Origin: JANPCX01 sp966211815
GTDB lineage: Bacteria > Pseudomonadota > Gammaproteobacteria > Burkholderiales > Burkholderiaceae_C
Assembly (NCBI GenBank): GCA_966211815.1
Contig: CBIHOD010000006.1
Span: 1 to 64,000 of the forward strand
Reading direction: 5' to 3'
DNA: 64,000 bases
Shown: piece by piece, positions 54,089 through 63,257 of the stretch
How the letters are laid out: each line of letters starts with the position of its first letter
How positions within the stretch are numbered: position 1 is the stretch's first letter
The notes under the pieces: generated by a model
Told to the model about the DNA's origin: nothing
Database searches by the model: none
What the model saw: the letters and a program-made list of their open reading frames with translations, nothing else
Made by a program: the position numbers and the translations under genes

Positions 54089-56163
54089 ATGTGAATCCCG
54101 ACTCCCCTGCCGGCCAGCCCGCTGACGCCGAGGCGCCGCAAGCGGCGTCGCCCCTCGACAAGGCCGCGGCCGCCGAAGGCGCTGCGGAGCCCACCGCGGC
54201 GCCGGTCAAGCGCAAGCGCAGCACCAAGGCGGCGGCGACTGCCGAAGGGGGTGTCGCGTCGGTGGAGGTGACCGATGCGCCCACGGCCGGGGAGCCCGTG
54301 GCGGCCCCGCCCGCGCGCAAGCGCCGCACGGCGGCCGCGAAGGCGCAGGCCGAGGCCGTCGACGCTGCGGCCGCCGCCGGCGTGTCCGAAACCGCCTCGG
54401 CGCCGCCGCAAGCCGATTCCCCGCTGACCGACGCTGTGCCGCCGGTCTCGGTGGAAGCTTCCCCACGCGACGCGGCAGCGCCGGTCGCCGAAGGGGCCGC
54501 CCAAGCGCCGGTCGACCCGGAGCAAGGCGAAGGGCAGGACCGCGGCCGGCGCCGCAACAGGAACCGGCGCCGCAACGGCCGCGAGGACGGCGCCGATGGC
54601 GGGGGCGCGGATGCGCAGCGCGACCCCGCGCCGCGCGTGCCCGCGCAGTCCGCGGACACCGATGCGGACGACGAGGACGAAGCGCCGGCCAAGGTCGACC
54701 CCCGGCAGGTCGAGGCTCAACTGGGCGAAGTGTTCTCCGAGGTGCTCTCCGGCGCTTTCGACGCCGAAGAAGAGGCCGTTGCCGCGCCCGAAGCGGACGC
54801 TACGGCCGCCGGAGCGGCTGCTGCGCCCGCGGCGCCCCACAAGCGCGTGCTGCTGGCCGAGCCGGATGCGCCCAAGCTGCAGAAGGTGCTGGCCCAGTCG
54901 GGCGTGGGCTCCCGCCGCGACATGGAGCAGATGATCGCCGACGGCCTGGTCACCGTGAACGGCCAGGTGGCCCATGTCGGGCAGCGCATTTCGTTCGGCG
55001 ACCAGATCAAGGTCGACGGCCGTCAGGTCAAGGTGCGCATCGTGCCGCCGCCGCCGCGCATCATCGCGTACCACAAGCCCGTCGGCGAGGTGGTCACGCA
55101 CGACGATCCGCAGCACAGGCCGACGGTCTTCCGGCGCCTGCCCCGGTTGCCCCAGGGCAAGTGGCAGTCGGTGGGCCGGCTGGACATCAACACCGAGGGC
55201 CTGCTGCTTTTCACCAACTCGGGCGAGCTGGCCAACAAGCTGATGCACCCGCGCTTCGGCGTCGAGCGCGAGTACGCCGTGCGGGTGCTCGGCACGCTCG
55301 AGCCCGAAGCGAAGGCCAAGCTGCTGGAGGGCGTCGAGATCGACGGCCAGCCCGCGGCATTCCGTTCCATCGAGAACGGCGGCGGCGAAGGGGTGAACCA
55401 CTGGTACCGCGTCGTCATCACCGAAGGCCGCAACCGCGAAGTGCGCAAACTCTTCGACGCGGTGGGCTTGACCGTCAGCCGCCTGATCCGCATCCGCTAC
55501 GGCACGGTGGTGCTGCCGCGCGGGCTCAAGCGCGGCGTCTGGGTCGACCTGGAAGGCGGCGACGTGCGGCTGGTCTGCCAGTTGGCTGGCCACGTCCAGC
55601 AGCCCCGCCACGGCCAGAACGACCGCGGTCCGTCGAAGAACAACAACAAGGGCGCGAACCGCCAGAACGACCGGCGCAACGGCCGCCAGGAATTCAATGG
55701 CCCGCGCGACGGACGGGGCCCCGGCCGGGGCAACAAGCCCCAGGACGGGCGCCGGGACGGCCCGCCGCAGCACCAGCGCGCCGAGAACAACAGCAACCGC
55801 ACGCCGAGGGAGGAGGGCTGGGAGGACGATTTCGACCCGGCCCGCATCCCGAACCCTCTGGAGCAGACCTTCGACAAACGCTTCGTGCAAAACCCCCGCA
55901 CGCCCGCCGGTGGGCGTGGGTTCCGCAACGGCGGCGGCGGTTTCGGCGCGGGCGGCAGCGCCCCGGATGCGCCGCCTCCGCGCAAAGCCGGCGCGCCGAG
56001 GGAACCCGATCCTCTGCAGACTTCGGTCGGCTACATCGGCGGCGACGCCTACCACCGCAAGGGCGGCAACCGCGGCGGCCGCGGCGGCGGGGGTTACGGC
56101 GGCGGCGGGGGCGGCAACTTCGGCGGCAACCGCGGCGGCGGCGGTGGGCGCCGCGGGCGCTGA
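54085..56163 (+). CDS. rluB: 23S rRNA pseudouridine synthase RluB-type, with long disordered arms
   Basis: RsuA/RluB-family enzyme, 692 residues, more than twice the catalytic core. Residues 1-255 are Ala/Pro/Glu-rich with basic 'KRKRSTKAAA' and 'RRRNRNRRRNGRED' clusters. The S4 domain follows ('LQKVLAQSGVGSRRDMEQMI'), then the catalytic domain with 'VGRLDINTEGLLLFTNSGEL' (Asp) and 'TEGRNREVRKLFDAVG'. From about 510 on it is Asn/Arg/Gly-rich, ending in an RGG-like tail ('GGNRGGRGGGGYGGGGGG'). The arms probably bind RNA. Confidence 0.9.
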   Translation: MNVNPDSPAGQPADAEAPQAASPLDKAAAAEGAAEPTAAPVKRKRSTKAAATAEGGVASVEVTDAPTAGEPVAAPPARKRRTAAAKAQAEAVDAAAAAGVSETASAPPQADSPLTDAVPPVSVEASPRDAAAPVAEGAAQAPVDPEQGEGQDRGRRRNRNRRRNGREDGADGGGADAQRDPAPRVPAQSADTDADDEDEAPAKVDPRQVEAQLGEVFSEVLSGAFDAEEEAVAAPEADATAAGAAAAPAAPHKRVLLAEPDAPKLQKVLAQSGVGSRRDMEQMIADGLVTVNGQVAHVGQRISFGDQIKVDGRQVKVRIVPPPPRIIAYHKPVGEVVTHDDPQHRPTVFRRLPRLPQGKWQSVGRLDINTEGLLLFTNSGELANKLMHPRFGVEREYAVRVLGTLEPEAKAKLLEGVEIDGQPAAFRSIENGGGEGVNHWYRVVITEGRNREVRKLFDAVGLTVSRLIRIRYGTVVLPRGLKRGVWVDLEGGDVRLVCQLAGHVQQPRHGQNDRGPSKNNNKGANRQNDRRNGRQEFNGPRDGRGPGRGNKPQDGRRDGPPQHQRAENNSNRTPREEGWEDDFDPARIPNPLEQTFDKRFVQNPRTPAGGRGFRNGGGGFGAGGSAPDAPPPRKAGAPREPDPLQTSVGYIGGDAYHRKGGNRGGRGGGGYGGGGGGNFGGNRGGGGGRRGR

Positions 56164-56202
56164 CCTGCGTCGACGAGTCCTCGGGTCGTCACGCCATCCC
56201 GC

Positions 56203-56391
56203 TAAAATGCGTAGCTTTGCCAAAACCAGCTAAGGTTTTCGCACGAAACGCGCCCCGGCCTGCCGCGCATCGCCGGGGCGGGCGCTGAAACGTCGCACCT
56301 GGCCGAGGTGCCCGCGGTCGGCGCCGGCGGCACCGAAGCGGCGCCGCGCAAAAATCCAACGAATCCAAACCAACCGATCCAGGAGAAGAAC
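56203..56391 (+). promoter_or_regulatory. ndk promoter element and structured leader
   Basis: TAAAAT at 56203-56208 is a likely -10, giving a leader near 175 nt. Stems: AAAACC/GGTTTT (about 56222-56239), CGCCCCGGC/GCCGGGGCG with a 12-nt loop (56251-56280), and GCACCT/AGGTGC (about 56295-56311). AGGAG follows just before the ATG. No known RNA family recognised; the first stem could alternatively be the rluB terminator. Confidence 0.45.
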
Positions 56392-56817
56392 ATGGCCATT
56401 GAACGCACCCTTTCCATCATCAAGCCCGACGCCGTCGCCAAGAACGTGATCGGCCAGATCTACGCCCGCTTCGAAGGCGCCGGCCTGAAGGTGATCGCCG
56501 CCAAGATGACCCACCTGTCGCGCGGCGAAGCCGAGGCTTTCTACGCCGTTCACAAGGCGCGCCCCTTCTTCAAGGACCTCGTCGACTTCATGGTCTCCGG
56601 CCCGGTCATGATCCAGGTGCTGGAAGGCGAAGGCGCCATCGCCAAGAACCGCGACCTGATGGGCGCCACCGACCCGAAGAAGGCCGAGAAGGGCACGATC
56701 CGCGCCGATTTCGCCGACAGCATCGACGCCAACGCCGTGCACGGCTCCGACGCGCCCGAGACCGCGGCCGTCGAAGTCGCGTTCTTCTTCCCCGGCATGA
56801 ACGTCTACAGCCGCTGA
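56392..56817 (+). CDS. ndk: Nucleoside diphosphate kinase
   Basis: Transfers the gamma phosphate between nucleoside triphosphates and diphosphates, 141 residues, the normal length. 'ERTLSIIKPDAVAKN' starts the fold and 'NAVHGSDAPETAAVEVAFFF' contains the phospho-histidine (about His117). AGGAGAAG precedes ATG 56392. Downstream, a perfect 7-bp stem with GCGA tetraloop (56824-56841) separates it from rlmN. Confidence 0.97.
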   Translation: MAIERTLSIIKPDAVAKNVIGQIYARFEGAGLKVIAAKMTHLSRGEAEAFYAVHKARPFFKDLVDFMVSGPVMIQVLEGEGAIAKNRDLMGATDPKKAEKGTIRADFADSIDANAVHGSDAPETAAVEVAFFFPGMNVYSR

Positions 56818-56855
56818 ACGGCTGGCCTCTGCGAAGAGGCCCAGTCCCCGTCGAC

Positions 56856-58031
56856 ATGAACGCCGCCGTCAACCTGCTGGAATTCGATCTGGAAGGCCTG
56901 GCTGCGTTCTGCGAGCAGCTGGGGGAGAAGCGTTTCCGCGCGACCCAGCTGTTCCGCTGGCTGCACCAGCGGGGCGAGTCCGACTTCGACAAGATGTCGG
57001 ACCTGGCCAAAGCCTTCCGCGACAAGCTGCGCAAGGCGGCCTTCGTCGCCGCTTTGCCGGTGGCCAGCGAGCAGGCGTCCCGGGACGGGACGATCAAATG
57101 GTTGTTCGACGTCGGCGGCGGCGACGCCGTCGAGACGGTCTTCATCCCCGAATCCGACCGCGGCACGCTGTGCGTGTCGTCGCAGGCCGGTTGCGCGGTG
57201 GGCTGCCGCTTCTGCTCCACCGGGCACCAGGGTTTCAGCCGCAACCTGTCCACCGCCGAGATCGTCGCCCAGCTCTGGTTCGCCGAGCACCACCTGCGCA
57301 AGCGACTGAACGCGCCCGAGGGCGAGCGCGTCATCTCCAACGTGGTGATGATGGGCATGGGCGAGCCCCTGCAGAACTACTCGGCCCTGGTGCCGGCGCT
57401 GCGGGTCATGCTGGACGACCACGCCTACGGCCTGTCGCGCCGGCGGGTCACGGTGTCCACCTCCGGCGTCGTGCCGATGATCGACCGCCTGCGCGAGGAT
57501 TGCCCGGTGGCGCTGGCCGTCTCCCTGCATGCGCCGCGGGACGCGTTGCGCGACGACCTCGTGCCGCTGAACCGCAAATACCCGATCTCCGAACTGCTCG
57601 ACGCCTGCGTCCGCTACCTCGACAAGGCGCCCCGCGACTTCATCACCTTCGAGTACTGCATGCTCGACGGCGTGAACGACACCGAGGACCATGCGCAGGC
57701 GCTGGTGGCGCTGCTGCGCGACCGGGTGCCGTGCAAGCTCAACCTGATCCCCTTCAATCCTTTCCCCGCGTCGGGCTTGACCTGCTCGACGCGCGAACAA
57801 GTGCGACACTTCGCGGGCATCTTGCAAGGCGCCGGCATCGTGACGACGGTCCGCAAGACCCGCGGCGACGACATCGACGCGGCCTGCGGCCAACTCGCGG
57901 GCGAGGTGCAGGACCGCACCCGGGTGCGCGACCGCATTTCCACGCGTTCGCCGATCCGGGTGCACCGGCCGGCGGGTTCTTCCGGCGCGGCCCAGTCCGC
58001 GACGGATCCTCAGGAGCGCAAGACACCATGA
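56856..58031 (+). CDS. rlmN: Dual-specificity RNA methyltransferase RlmN
   Basis: Radical-SAM enzyme of 391 residues that methylates C2 of A2503 in 23S rRNA and A37 in some tRNAs. The cluster motif is 'GCAVGCRFCSTGHQGF' (CxxxCxxC), followed by 'NVVMMGMGEPLQNY'. The second catalytic cysteine is likely that of 'DIDAACGQLAG' near residue 347. Its stop overlaps the pilF start (ATGA). Confidence 0.96.
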   Translation: MNAAVNLLEFDLEGLAAFCEQLGEKRFRATQLFRWLHQRGESDFDKMSDLAKAFRDKLRKAAFVAALPVASEQASRDGTIKWLFDVGGGDAVETVFIPESDRGTLCVSSQAGCAVGCRFCSTGHQGFSRNLSTAEIVAQLWFAEHHLRKRLNAPEGERVISNVVMMGMGEPLQNYSALVPALRVMLDDHAYGLSRRRVTVSTSGVVPMIDRLREDCPVALAVSLHAPRDALRDDLVPLNRKYPISELLDACVRYLDKAPRDFITFEYCMLDGVNDTEDHAQALVALLRDRVPCKLNLIPFNPFPASGLTCSTREQVRHFAGILQGAGIVTTVRKTRGDDIDAACGQLAGEVQDRTRVRDRISTRSPIRVHRPAGSSGAAQSATDPQERKTP

Positions 58032-58867
58032 TGTTCACCCGTCCCAATGCGGCCCGGGCCGCCGCGCGCCGGCTGCCGGGCCTGGCGCTGCTGTTCGCGG
58101 CGCTGCTGGCCGGCTGCGCCCAGACCGGCGCGCCCACATCGCCCTCGTCGTCGGACTTGAAAGACAAGGTCACCGAATCGGACGAGCCGGACGGCGCGCG
58201 CCGCGCCCGCGTGCGGCTGGAGCTGGCCTCGGCGTACTTCGAGCGCGGCCAGATGAACGTTGCCCTGGACGAAGTGAAACTCGCCCTGGCCGCCGACCCC
58301 AACCTCGGCCCGGCCTTCAACCTGCGCGGCTTGATCTACGGCAGCATGGGCGAGCACGCCCTGGCCGAGGACAGCTTCCGGCGCGCCTTGCAGATCAACC
58401 CGCGCGACGTCGGCTCCGCCCAGAACTTCGGCTGGTACCTCTGCCAGCGGCAGCGCTACCCCGAGGCCGACGCGTTGTTCAGGCAGGCGCTGGCCAATCC
58501 GCAGAACGAACAAGTCTCCCGCAGCCTGTTGACCCAGGGCATCTGCCAGGCCAAGGCCGGCGACCTCGACGCCGCGGAGGCGACGCTCCAGCGCGCCTAC
58601 GAGATCGACGGCGGCAACCCGTCCATCGCCGTCAATCTGGCGGAGGTGCACTACCGCCGCGGCGCGTATGAGCAGGCGCGCTTCCAGATGCGCCGCGTCA
58701 ATTCGGTGCGCGAGATCTCCAACGCGCAGACCTTGTGGCTGGCCATCCGCATCGAGAACAAGCTTGGCAACCGCCAGGGCGTCCAGACGCTGGGCAGGCA
58801 GTTGAGCGAGCGTTTCCCGGAATCGCGCGAAGCCAAGGCGTTGGCGGCGGGGCGTTTCGATGAGTGA
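58028..58867 (+). CDS. pilF: Type IV pilus assembly lipoprotein PilF/PilW
   Basis: TPR lipoprotein of 279 residues that pilots the PilQ secretin to the outer membrane. The signal peptide ends in lipobox 'LLAGCAQ' and about six TPR units follow ('ASAYFERGQMNVALDEVKLALAADP', 'FNLRGLIYGSMGEHALAEDSF' and so on). Position between rlmN and rodZ is the conserved one. It overlaps rodZ by 8 nt. Confidence 0.92.
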   Translation: MMFTRPNAARAAARRLPGLALLFAALLAGCAQTGAPTSPSSSDLKDKVTESDEPDGARRARVRLELASAYFERGQMNVALDEVKLALAADPNLGPAFNLRGLIYGSMGEHALAEDSFRRALQINPRDVGSAQNFGWYLCQRQRYPEADALFRQALANPQNEQVSRSLLTQGICQAKAGDLDAAEATLQRAYEIDGGNPSIAVNLAEVHYRRGAYEQARFQMRRVNSVREISNAQTLWLAIRIENKLGNRQGVQTLGRQLSERFPESREAKALAAGRFDE

Positions 58868-59756
58868 GCCGGACCGCCCCGCCGCCCCCTCGCTGTCGAC
58901 GCCTTCCGCCGAAGGTCTCACGGCCGGCCAGATGCTGCGCCAGGCGCGGCAGGCGCGGGGCCTGCACATCGCGGCCCTGGCCACGTCGATCAAAGTGCTG
59001 CCGCGCAAGCTCGAAGCGCTCGAAGCCGACCGGTACGACGAATTGCCGGACGCGACCTTCACCCGTGCCCTGGCGCAGACCGTCTGCCGCAGCCTGAAGA
59101 TCGACCCCGCCCCGGTGCTCGCCCAACTGCCCAAGGCGTCGGGCATGCAGCTGGATTCCCTCGGCCTGAACACGCCGTTCCGCGACCGCCAGGCCCATCC
59201 CGGCCGCAAGGACGCGGGCAAGAAGAACGCGGAAGGCGGCGCCGGCTTCCAACCCCAGGTCTGGCTGCCCCTGTTGCTGGTCTTCGGCGCCGTGGCGCTT
59301 TACTTCGCCCCCGAAGACTTCCACCCCTGGCAGTCGCTGCAATCCCTCGGGTCCGGCAGCGCCGCCACGGCGCCCGCCCAAAGCCAGGTCGAAACGCCGG
59401 CGAGCCCTGTCCTGGCCAGCGAACCGGTGCCGCCCGCCGCGGCCAGCGCAGCGGCGCCGCCGCAGCAGCAACCGGCTCCCGCGGCGACCGCCGCCGACCC
59501 CGCCGCATCGGCAGCGGCGGCGCCCCTCTTGGAAATTCGCGCGGCGCAGGACGCCTGGATCGAAGTCCTGGACGGCGCCTCCAAGCCGGTCCTGGCGCGC
59601 ATCGTCCGCGCGCAGGAGGTGGTGGCGTTGAACGCCAGCCTGCCGATTCGGCTCAAAGTCGGCAACGCGTCCCAGGTCGCGGTGCGGTTCCACGGGCGGC
59701 CGGTGGACCTGGCGCCGCTGGCCCGCGACAACGTCGCGCGCATTGAACTGAAGTAG
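58860..59756 (+). CDS. rodZ: Cell-shape protein RodZ
   Basis: Bitopic membrane protein, 298 residues, linking MreB to the wall-synthesis machinery. An N-terminal helix-turn-helix domain (about 20-90, 'GQMLRQARQARGLHIAALAT') is followed by a basic linker, one transmembrane helix (about 135-150), a Pro/Ala-rich periplasmic stretch, and a C-terminal DUF4115 beta domain ('IRAAQDAWIEVLDGASKPVLARI'). Confidence 0.92.
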   Translation: MSEPDRPAAPSLSTPSAEGLTAGQMLRQARQARGLHIAALATSIKVLPRKLEALEADRYDELPDATFTRALAQTVCRSLKIDPAPVLAQLPKASGMQLDSLGLNTPFRDRQAHPGRKDAGKKNAEGGAGFQPQVWLPLLLVFGAVALYFAPEDFHPWQSLQSLGSGSAATAPAQSQVETPASPVLASEPVPPAAASAAAPPQQQPAPAATAADPAASAAAAPLLEIRAAQDAWIEVLDGASKPVLARIVRAQEVVALNASLPIRLKVGNASQVAVRFHGRPVDLAPLARDNVARIELK

Positions 59757-59804
59757 CACCATCCGCCAGCCGCAGCGGCTCCGCACCCGCCCCGATCGAC
59801 CGCC

Positions 59805-61106
59805 ATGACCACAGAACCTTCCATCCCGCTCGACGACGACCACATCCCGCCGGCCCAGGCGGCCCCGCGGCGCTCGCTCCAGGCCGTGGTTCGCTGGGGC
59901 GGCAGGACCGTGACGATCGGCGGCGACGCGCCGGTCCGGGTGCAGTCGATGACCAACACCGACACGGTGGACGCCATCGGCACCGCGGTCCAGGTCAAGG
60001 AACTGGCCCGCGCCGGCTCGGAACTGGTGCGCATCACCGTCAACACGCTCGAGGCGGCGCAGGCGGTCCCTTATGTTCGCGAGCAGCTCGACCGCATGGG
60101 CGTGGACGTGCCCCTGGTCGGCGACTTCCATTACAACGGCCACCGCCTCCTCACCGAAGTGCCGGCCTGCGCCGAGGCGCTGTCCAAGTACCGCATCAAC
60201 CCCGGCAACGTTGGCAAGGGCGAGAAGGGCGACCGCCAGTTCGCCCAGATGATCGAGGCCGCGGTCAAGCACGACAAGGCGGTGCGCATCGGCGTCAACT
60301 GGGGCAGCCTCGACCAGGAGCTGCTGGCGCGGATGATGGACGACAACGCCGGGCGCGCCGAGCCGCTGGCGCCGCAGCAGGTGATGTACCGCGCCATCGT
60401 CGAGTCCGCGCTGGCTTCGGCGCGCCAGGCGCGCGAGCTGGGCCTGGCGGCGAACCAGATCATCCTGTCCTGCAAGATGTCCGGCGTGCAGGACCTCATC
60501 ACCGTCTACCGCGCGCTGGCGCGCCGCACCGACCACGCGCTGCACCTCGGGCTGACCGAGGCCGGCATGGGCACCAAGGGCACGGTCGCGTCGGCCGCCG
60601 CGCTGTCGGTGCTGCTGCAGGAGGGCATCGGCGACACCATCCGCGTCTCGCTCACGCCCCAGCCCGGCGAAGCGCGCACGCAGGAGGTGGTGGTCGCGCT
60701 GGAGGTGCTGCAGGCGCTGGGCCTTCGCAGCTTCAACCCGAGCGTCACTGCCTGCCCGGGCTGCGGCCGCACCACCAGCACCACTTTCCAGGAGCTGGCC
60801 AAGCAGATCGACGACTTCCTGCGGCTGCAGATGCCGGTGTGGCGCTCGCGCTATCCCGGCGTCGAGGGCATGAAGGTGGCCGTCATGGGTTGCATCGTCA
60901 ACGGCCCGGGCGAGAGCAAGCACGCCGACATCGGCATCAGCCTGCCCGGCACCGGCGAGGCGCCGGCGGCGCCGGTCTTCATCGACGGCGAGAAGGCGCT
61001 CACGCTGCGCGGCGAGGGCATCGCCCAGGAATTCCAGGCCCTGGTCGAGCGCTACATCGAGAAGCGTTTCGGCGGCGCGGTCGACGCCGCCGCGGCGCCT
61101 CATTGA
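59805..61106 (+). CDS. ispG: HMBPP synthase IspG
   Basis: 4-hydroxy-3-methylbut-2-enyl-diphosphate synthase, 433 residues, of the MEP isoprenoid pathway; also called GcpE. A TIM barrel N-terminal domain ('VRVQSMTNTDTVDAIGTAVQVKEL') is followed by the [4Fe-4S] domain with ligands in 'CPGCGRT' and 'MGCIVNGPGE'. Depends on clusters of the kind made by the isc operon. Confidence 0.96.
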   Translation: MTTEPSIPLDDDHIPPAQAAPRRSLQAVVRWGGRTVTIGGDAPVRVQSMTNTDTVDAIGTAVQVKELARAGSELVRITVNTLEAAQAVPYVREQLDRMGVDVPLVGDFHYNGHRLLTEVPACAEALSKYRINPGNVGKGEKGDRQFAQMIEAAVKHDKAVRIGVNWGSLDQELLARMMDDNAGRAEPLAPQQVMYRAIVESALASARQARELGLAANQIILSCKMSGVQDLITVYRALARRTDHALHLGLTEAGMGTKGTVASAAALSVLLQEGIGDTIRVSLTPQPGEARTQEVVVALEVLQALGLRSFNPSVTACPGCGRTTSTTFQELAKQIDDFLRLQMPVWRSRYPGVEGMKVAVMGCIVNGPGESKHADIGISLPGTGEAPAAPVFIDGEKALTLRGEGIAQEFQALVERYIEKRFGGAVDAAAAPH

Positions 61107-61187
61107 CCGTTTCCACCGGGGCCGGCCGCGCCATCGCGGCGGGCCCGCGTTCCTCTTTTCTCTTTGTTTGTCGAGGCAGCACGCCCC

Positions 61188-62483
61188 ATGGCTGAACAAC
61201 TCCGCGCCGTCAAAGGCATGAACGACATCCTGCCGCCCGATTCCGCGCGCTGGGAATGGTTTGAAGACAAGGTGCGCCGGCTGATGGCGCGCTACGGCTA
61301 CGCCAACGTGCGCACGCCGATCGTCGAGCCCACCGCGCTGTTCGTGCGCGGCCTGGGCGAGGTGACCGACATCGTCGAGAAGGAGATGTACTCTTTCGAG
61401 GACTCCATGAATGGCGACAGGCTGACGCTGCGCCCCGAGTCCACCGCCGGTGTGGTGCGCGCCGTCACCGAGCACAGCTTCCTGCGCGACGGCGGCAAGC
61501 GGCTCTTCTACATCGGCCCGATGTTCCGCCACGAGCGGCCCCAGAAGGGCCGCTACCGCCAGTTCCACCAGGTCGGCGCCGAGGCCATGGGTTTCGCCGG
61601 GCCGGACGTCGACGCGGAACTGATCCTGATGTGCAGCGCGCTCTGGCGCGACCTGGGCCTGCAGCAAGGCCGCGACGTGTCGCTGCAGCTCAACAGCCTG
61701 GGCCAGCCCGACGAGCGCCGTGCCCACCGCGAGGCCCTGGTCAAGCACTTCGAGGCCCACGCCGGCCTGCTCGACGAAGACGCCAAGCGGCGGCTGCACA
61801 GCAACCCGCTGCGCATCCTGGACACCAAGAACCCCGCGATGCAGGCCGTGGTCGAAAGCGCGCCGAGGCTGATCGACATGCTCGGCGAAGCGTCATTGGC
61901 GCACTTGAACGCCGTGCGCGCCATCCTCGACGCCGCCGGCCAGGCCTACACCGTCAACCCGCGCCTGGTGCGCGGCATGGATTACTACAACCTCACCGTG
62001 TTCGAATGGGTGACCGACCGACTGGGCTCCCAAGGCACCGTCTGCGGCGGCGGCCGTTACGACACATTGATCGAGCAGCTCGGCGGCAAGCCGGCGCCGG
62101 CCGTGGGCTGGGGCATGGGCATCGAGCGCATGCTGCTGCTGGTCGAGGAAGCCGGCCTGGTGCCGCCGGCGGTGGCGCCCGACGCCTACGCCGTCGTGCC
62201 CGACGCGGCCGGCCTGCCGCAGGCGGTGGCCGCGCTGGAGCGGCTGCGGGCCGCCGGCGTCTCGGTGCTGATGAACGCCGGCGGCCGCGAGGGCCTGGGC
62301 AGCATGAAGTCTCAGTTCAAGCGGGCCGACAACAGCGGCGCCCGCCACGCCCTGGTCTTCGGGCCAGACGAACTGGCGCGCGGCGAGGTCGCGGTGAAGA
62401 ACCTTCGCGACGCCGGCGCGGCCCAGCGTTCGCTGCCGCTGTCCAGCGTCGACGAATGGGCCGCCTCCCTGCGAGACGCATAA
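61188..62483 (+). CDS. hisS: Histidyl-tRNA synthetase
   Basis: Class II aminoacyl-tRNA synthetase, 431 residues. 'LRAVKGMNDILPPDSARWEW' opens the protein; motif 2 is 'YIGPMFRHERPQKGRYRQFHQVG', and 'RGMDYYNLTVFEW' and 'GGRYDTLIEQLGGKPAPAVGWGMGIERML' are HisRS signatures. The anticodon-binding domain fills the last 100 residues. ATG 61188 is used instead of an in-frame TTG 24 nt upstream. Confidence 0.96.
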   Translation: MAEQLRAVKGMNDILPPDSARWEWFEDKVRRLMARYGYANVRTPIVEPTALFVRGLGEVTDIVEKEMYSFEDSMNGDRLTLRPESTAGVVRAVTEHSFLRDGGKRLFYIGPMFRHERPQKGRYRQFHQVGAEAMGFAGPDVDAELILMCSALWRDLGLQQGRDVSLQLNSLGQPDERRAHREALVKHFEAHAGLLDEDAKRRLHSNPLRILDTKNPAMQAVVESAPRLIDMLGEASLAHLNAVRAILDAAGQAYTVNPRLVRGMDYYNLTVFEWVTDRLGSQGTVCGGGRYDTLIEQLGGKPAPAVGWGMGIERMLLLVEEAGLVPPAVAPDAYAVVPDAAGLPQAVAALERLRAAGVSVLMNAGGREGLGSMKSQFKRADNSGARHALVFGPDELARGEVAVKNLRDAGAAQRSLPLSSVDEWAASLRDA

Positions 62484-62552
62484 TCCGCCCTTGCGCCCAG
62501 CGCCCGCGGGCGCTTTTCCGTTTCAACCCCCGAATTCAGCAGAGCATCGCTC

Positions 62553-63257
62553 ATGGCCACCCATCTCGACCTCGAAGAACAAGAACAACTGGACCAGCTC
62601 AAGGCGTTCTGGAACCGCTACGGCAACGTGATCACCTGGATCCTGATCGCCGTGCTCACCGCGATGGCGGCGTGGACGGGCTGGACCTGGTACCAGCGCG
62701 ACCAGGCCGCCAAGGCCGGCGCCATGTTCGAAGAGCTCGACCGGGCCGCCGCTTCCGGCGACGCCGAACGCGCCGCCCTGGTCTTCAACGACATCAAGTC
62801 GCGCTACCCGCGCGCGGCCTACGCCCAGCAAGCCGGGCTGCTGGCGGCCAAGGTGCAAGTCGACAAAGGCCAACTGGACGCGGCGGCGGGCTCCTTGACC
62901 TGGGTGGGCGAGAACGCCAGCGAAGCCGAATACCGCGTCGTCGCGCGGTTGCGCCTGGCCGGCATCCTGCTGGAGCAGAAGAAGCTCGACGACGCGATCA
63001 AACAGCTGGACGCCGCCGCCGCCGGCGCGTCGCAGGAGTTCGCTGCCCTCATCGCCGACCGCCGGGGCGACGTGCTGGTGGCCCAGGGCAAGAAGGACGA
63101 AGCCATCGCCGCCTACCGCAAAGCCTGGGACGCGATGGACCCGAAAGTGGACTACCGCCGCCTGATCGACGCCAAGCTCACCGCCCTGGCGGCGGCGCCC
63201 CAGGCGCCGAGGGTGGCCGAACCGGCCACGGCGGCCTCCGCGGGGGCACGGCCATGA
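62553..63257 (+). CDS. yfgM: YfgM family membrane protein
   Basis: Tetratricopeptide-like inner-membrane protein, 234 residues, which in E. coli associates with the SecYEG translocon and PpiD. A cytoplasmic N terminus rich in Glu/Gln, one transmembrane helix (about 26-47) and a periplasmic TPR-like region are evident. The stop overlaps the next start (ATGATGA), coupling it to bamB. Confidence 0.9.
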   Translation: MATHLDLEEQEQLDQLKAFWNRYGNVITWILIAVLTAMAAWTGWTWYQRDQAAKAGAMFEELDRAAASGDAERAALVFNDIKSRYPRAAYAQQAGLLAAKVQVDKGQLDAAAGSLTWVGENASEAEYRVVARLRLAGILLEQKKLDDAIKQLDAAAAGASQEFAALIADRRGDVLVAQGKKDEAIAAYRKAWDAMDPKVDYRRLIDAKLTALAAAPQAPRVAEPATAASAGARP

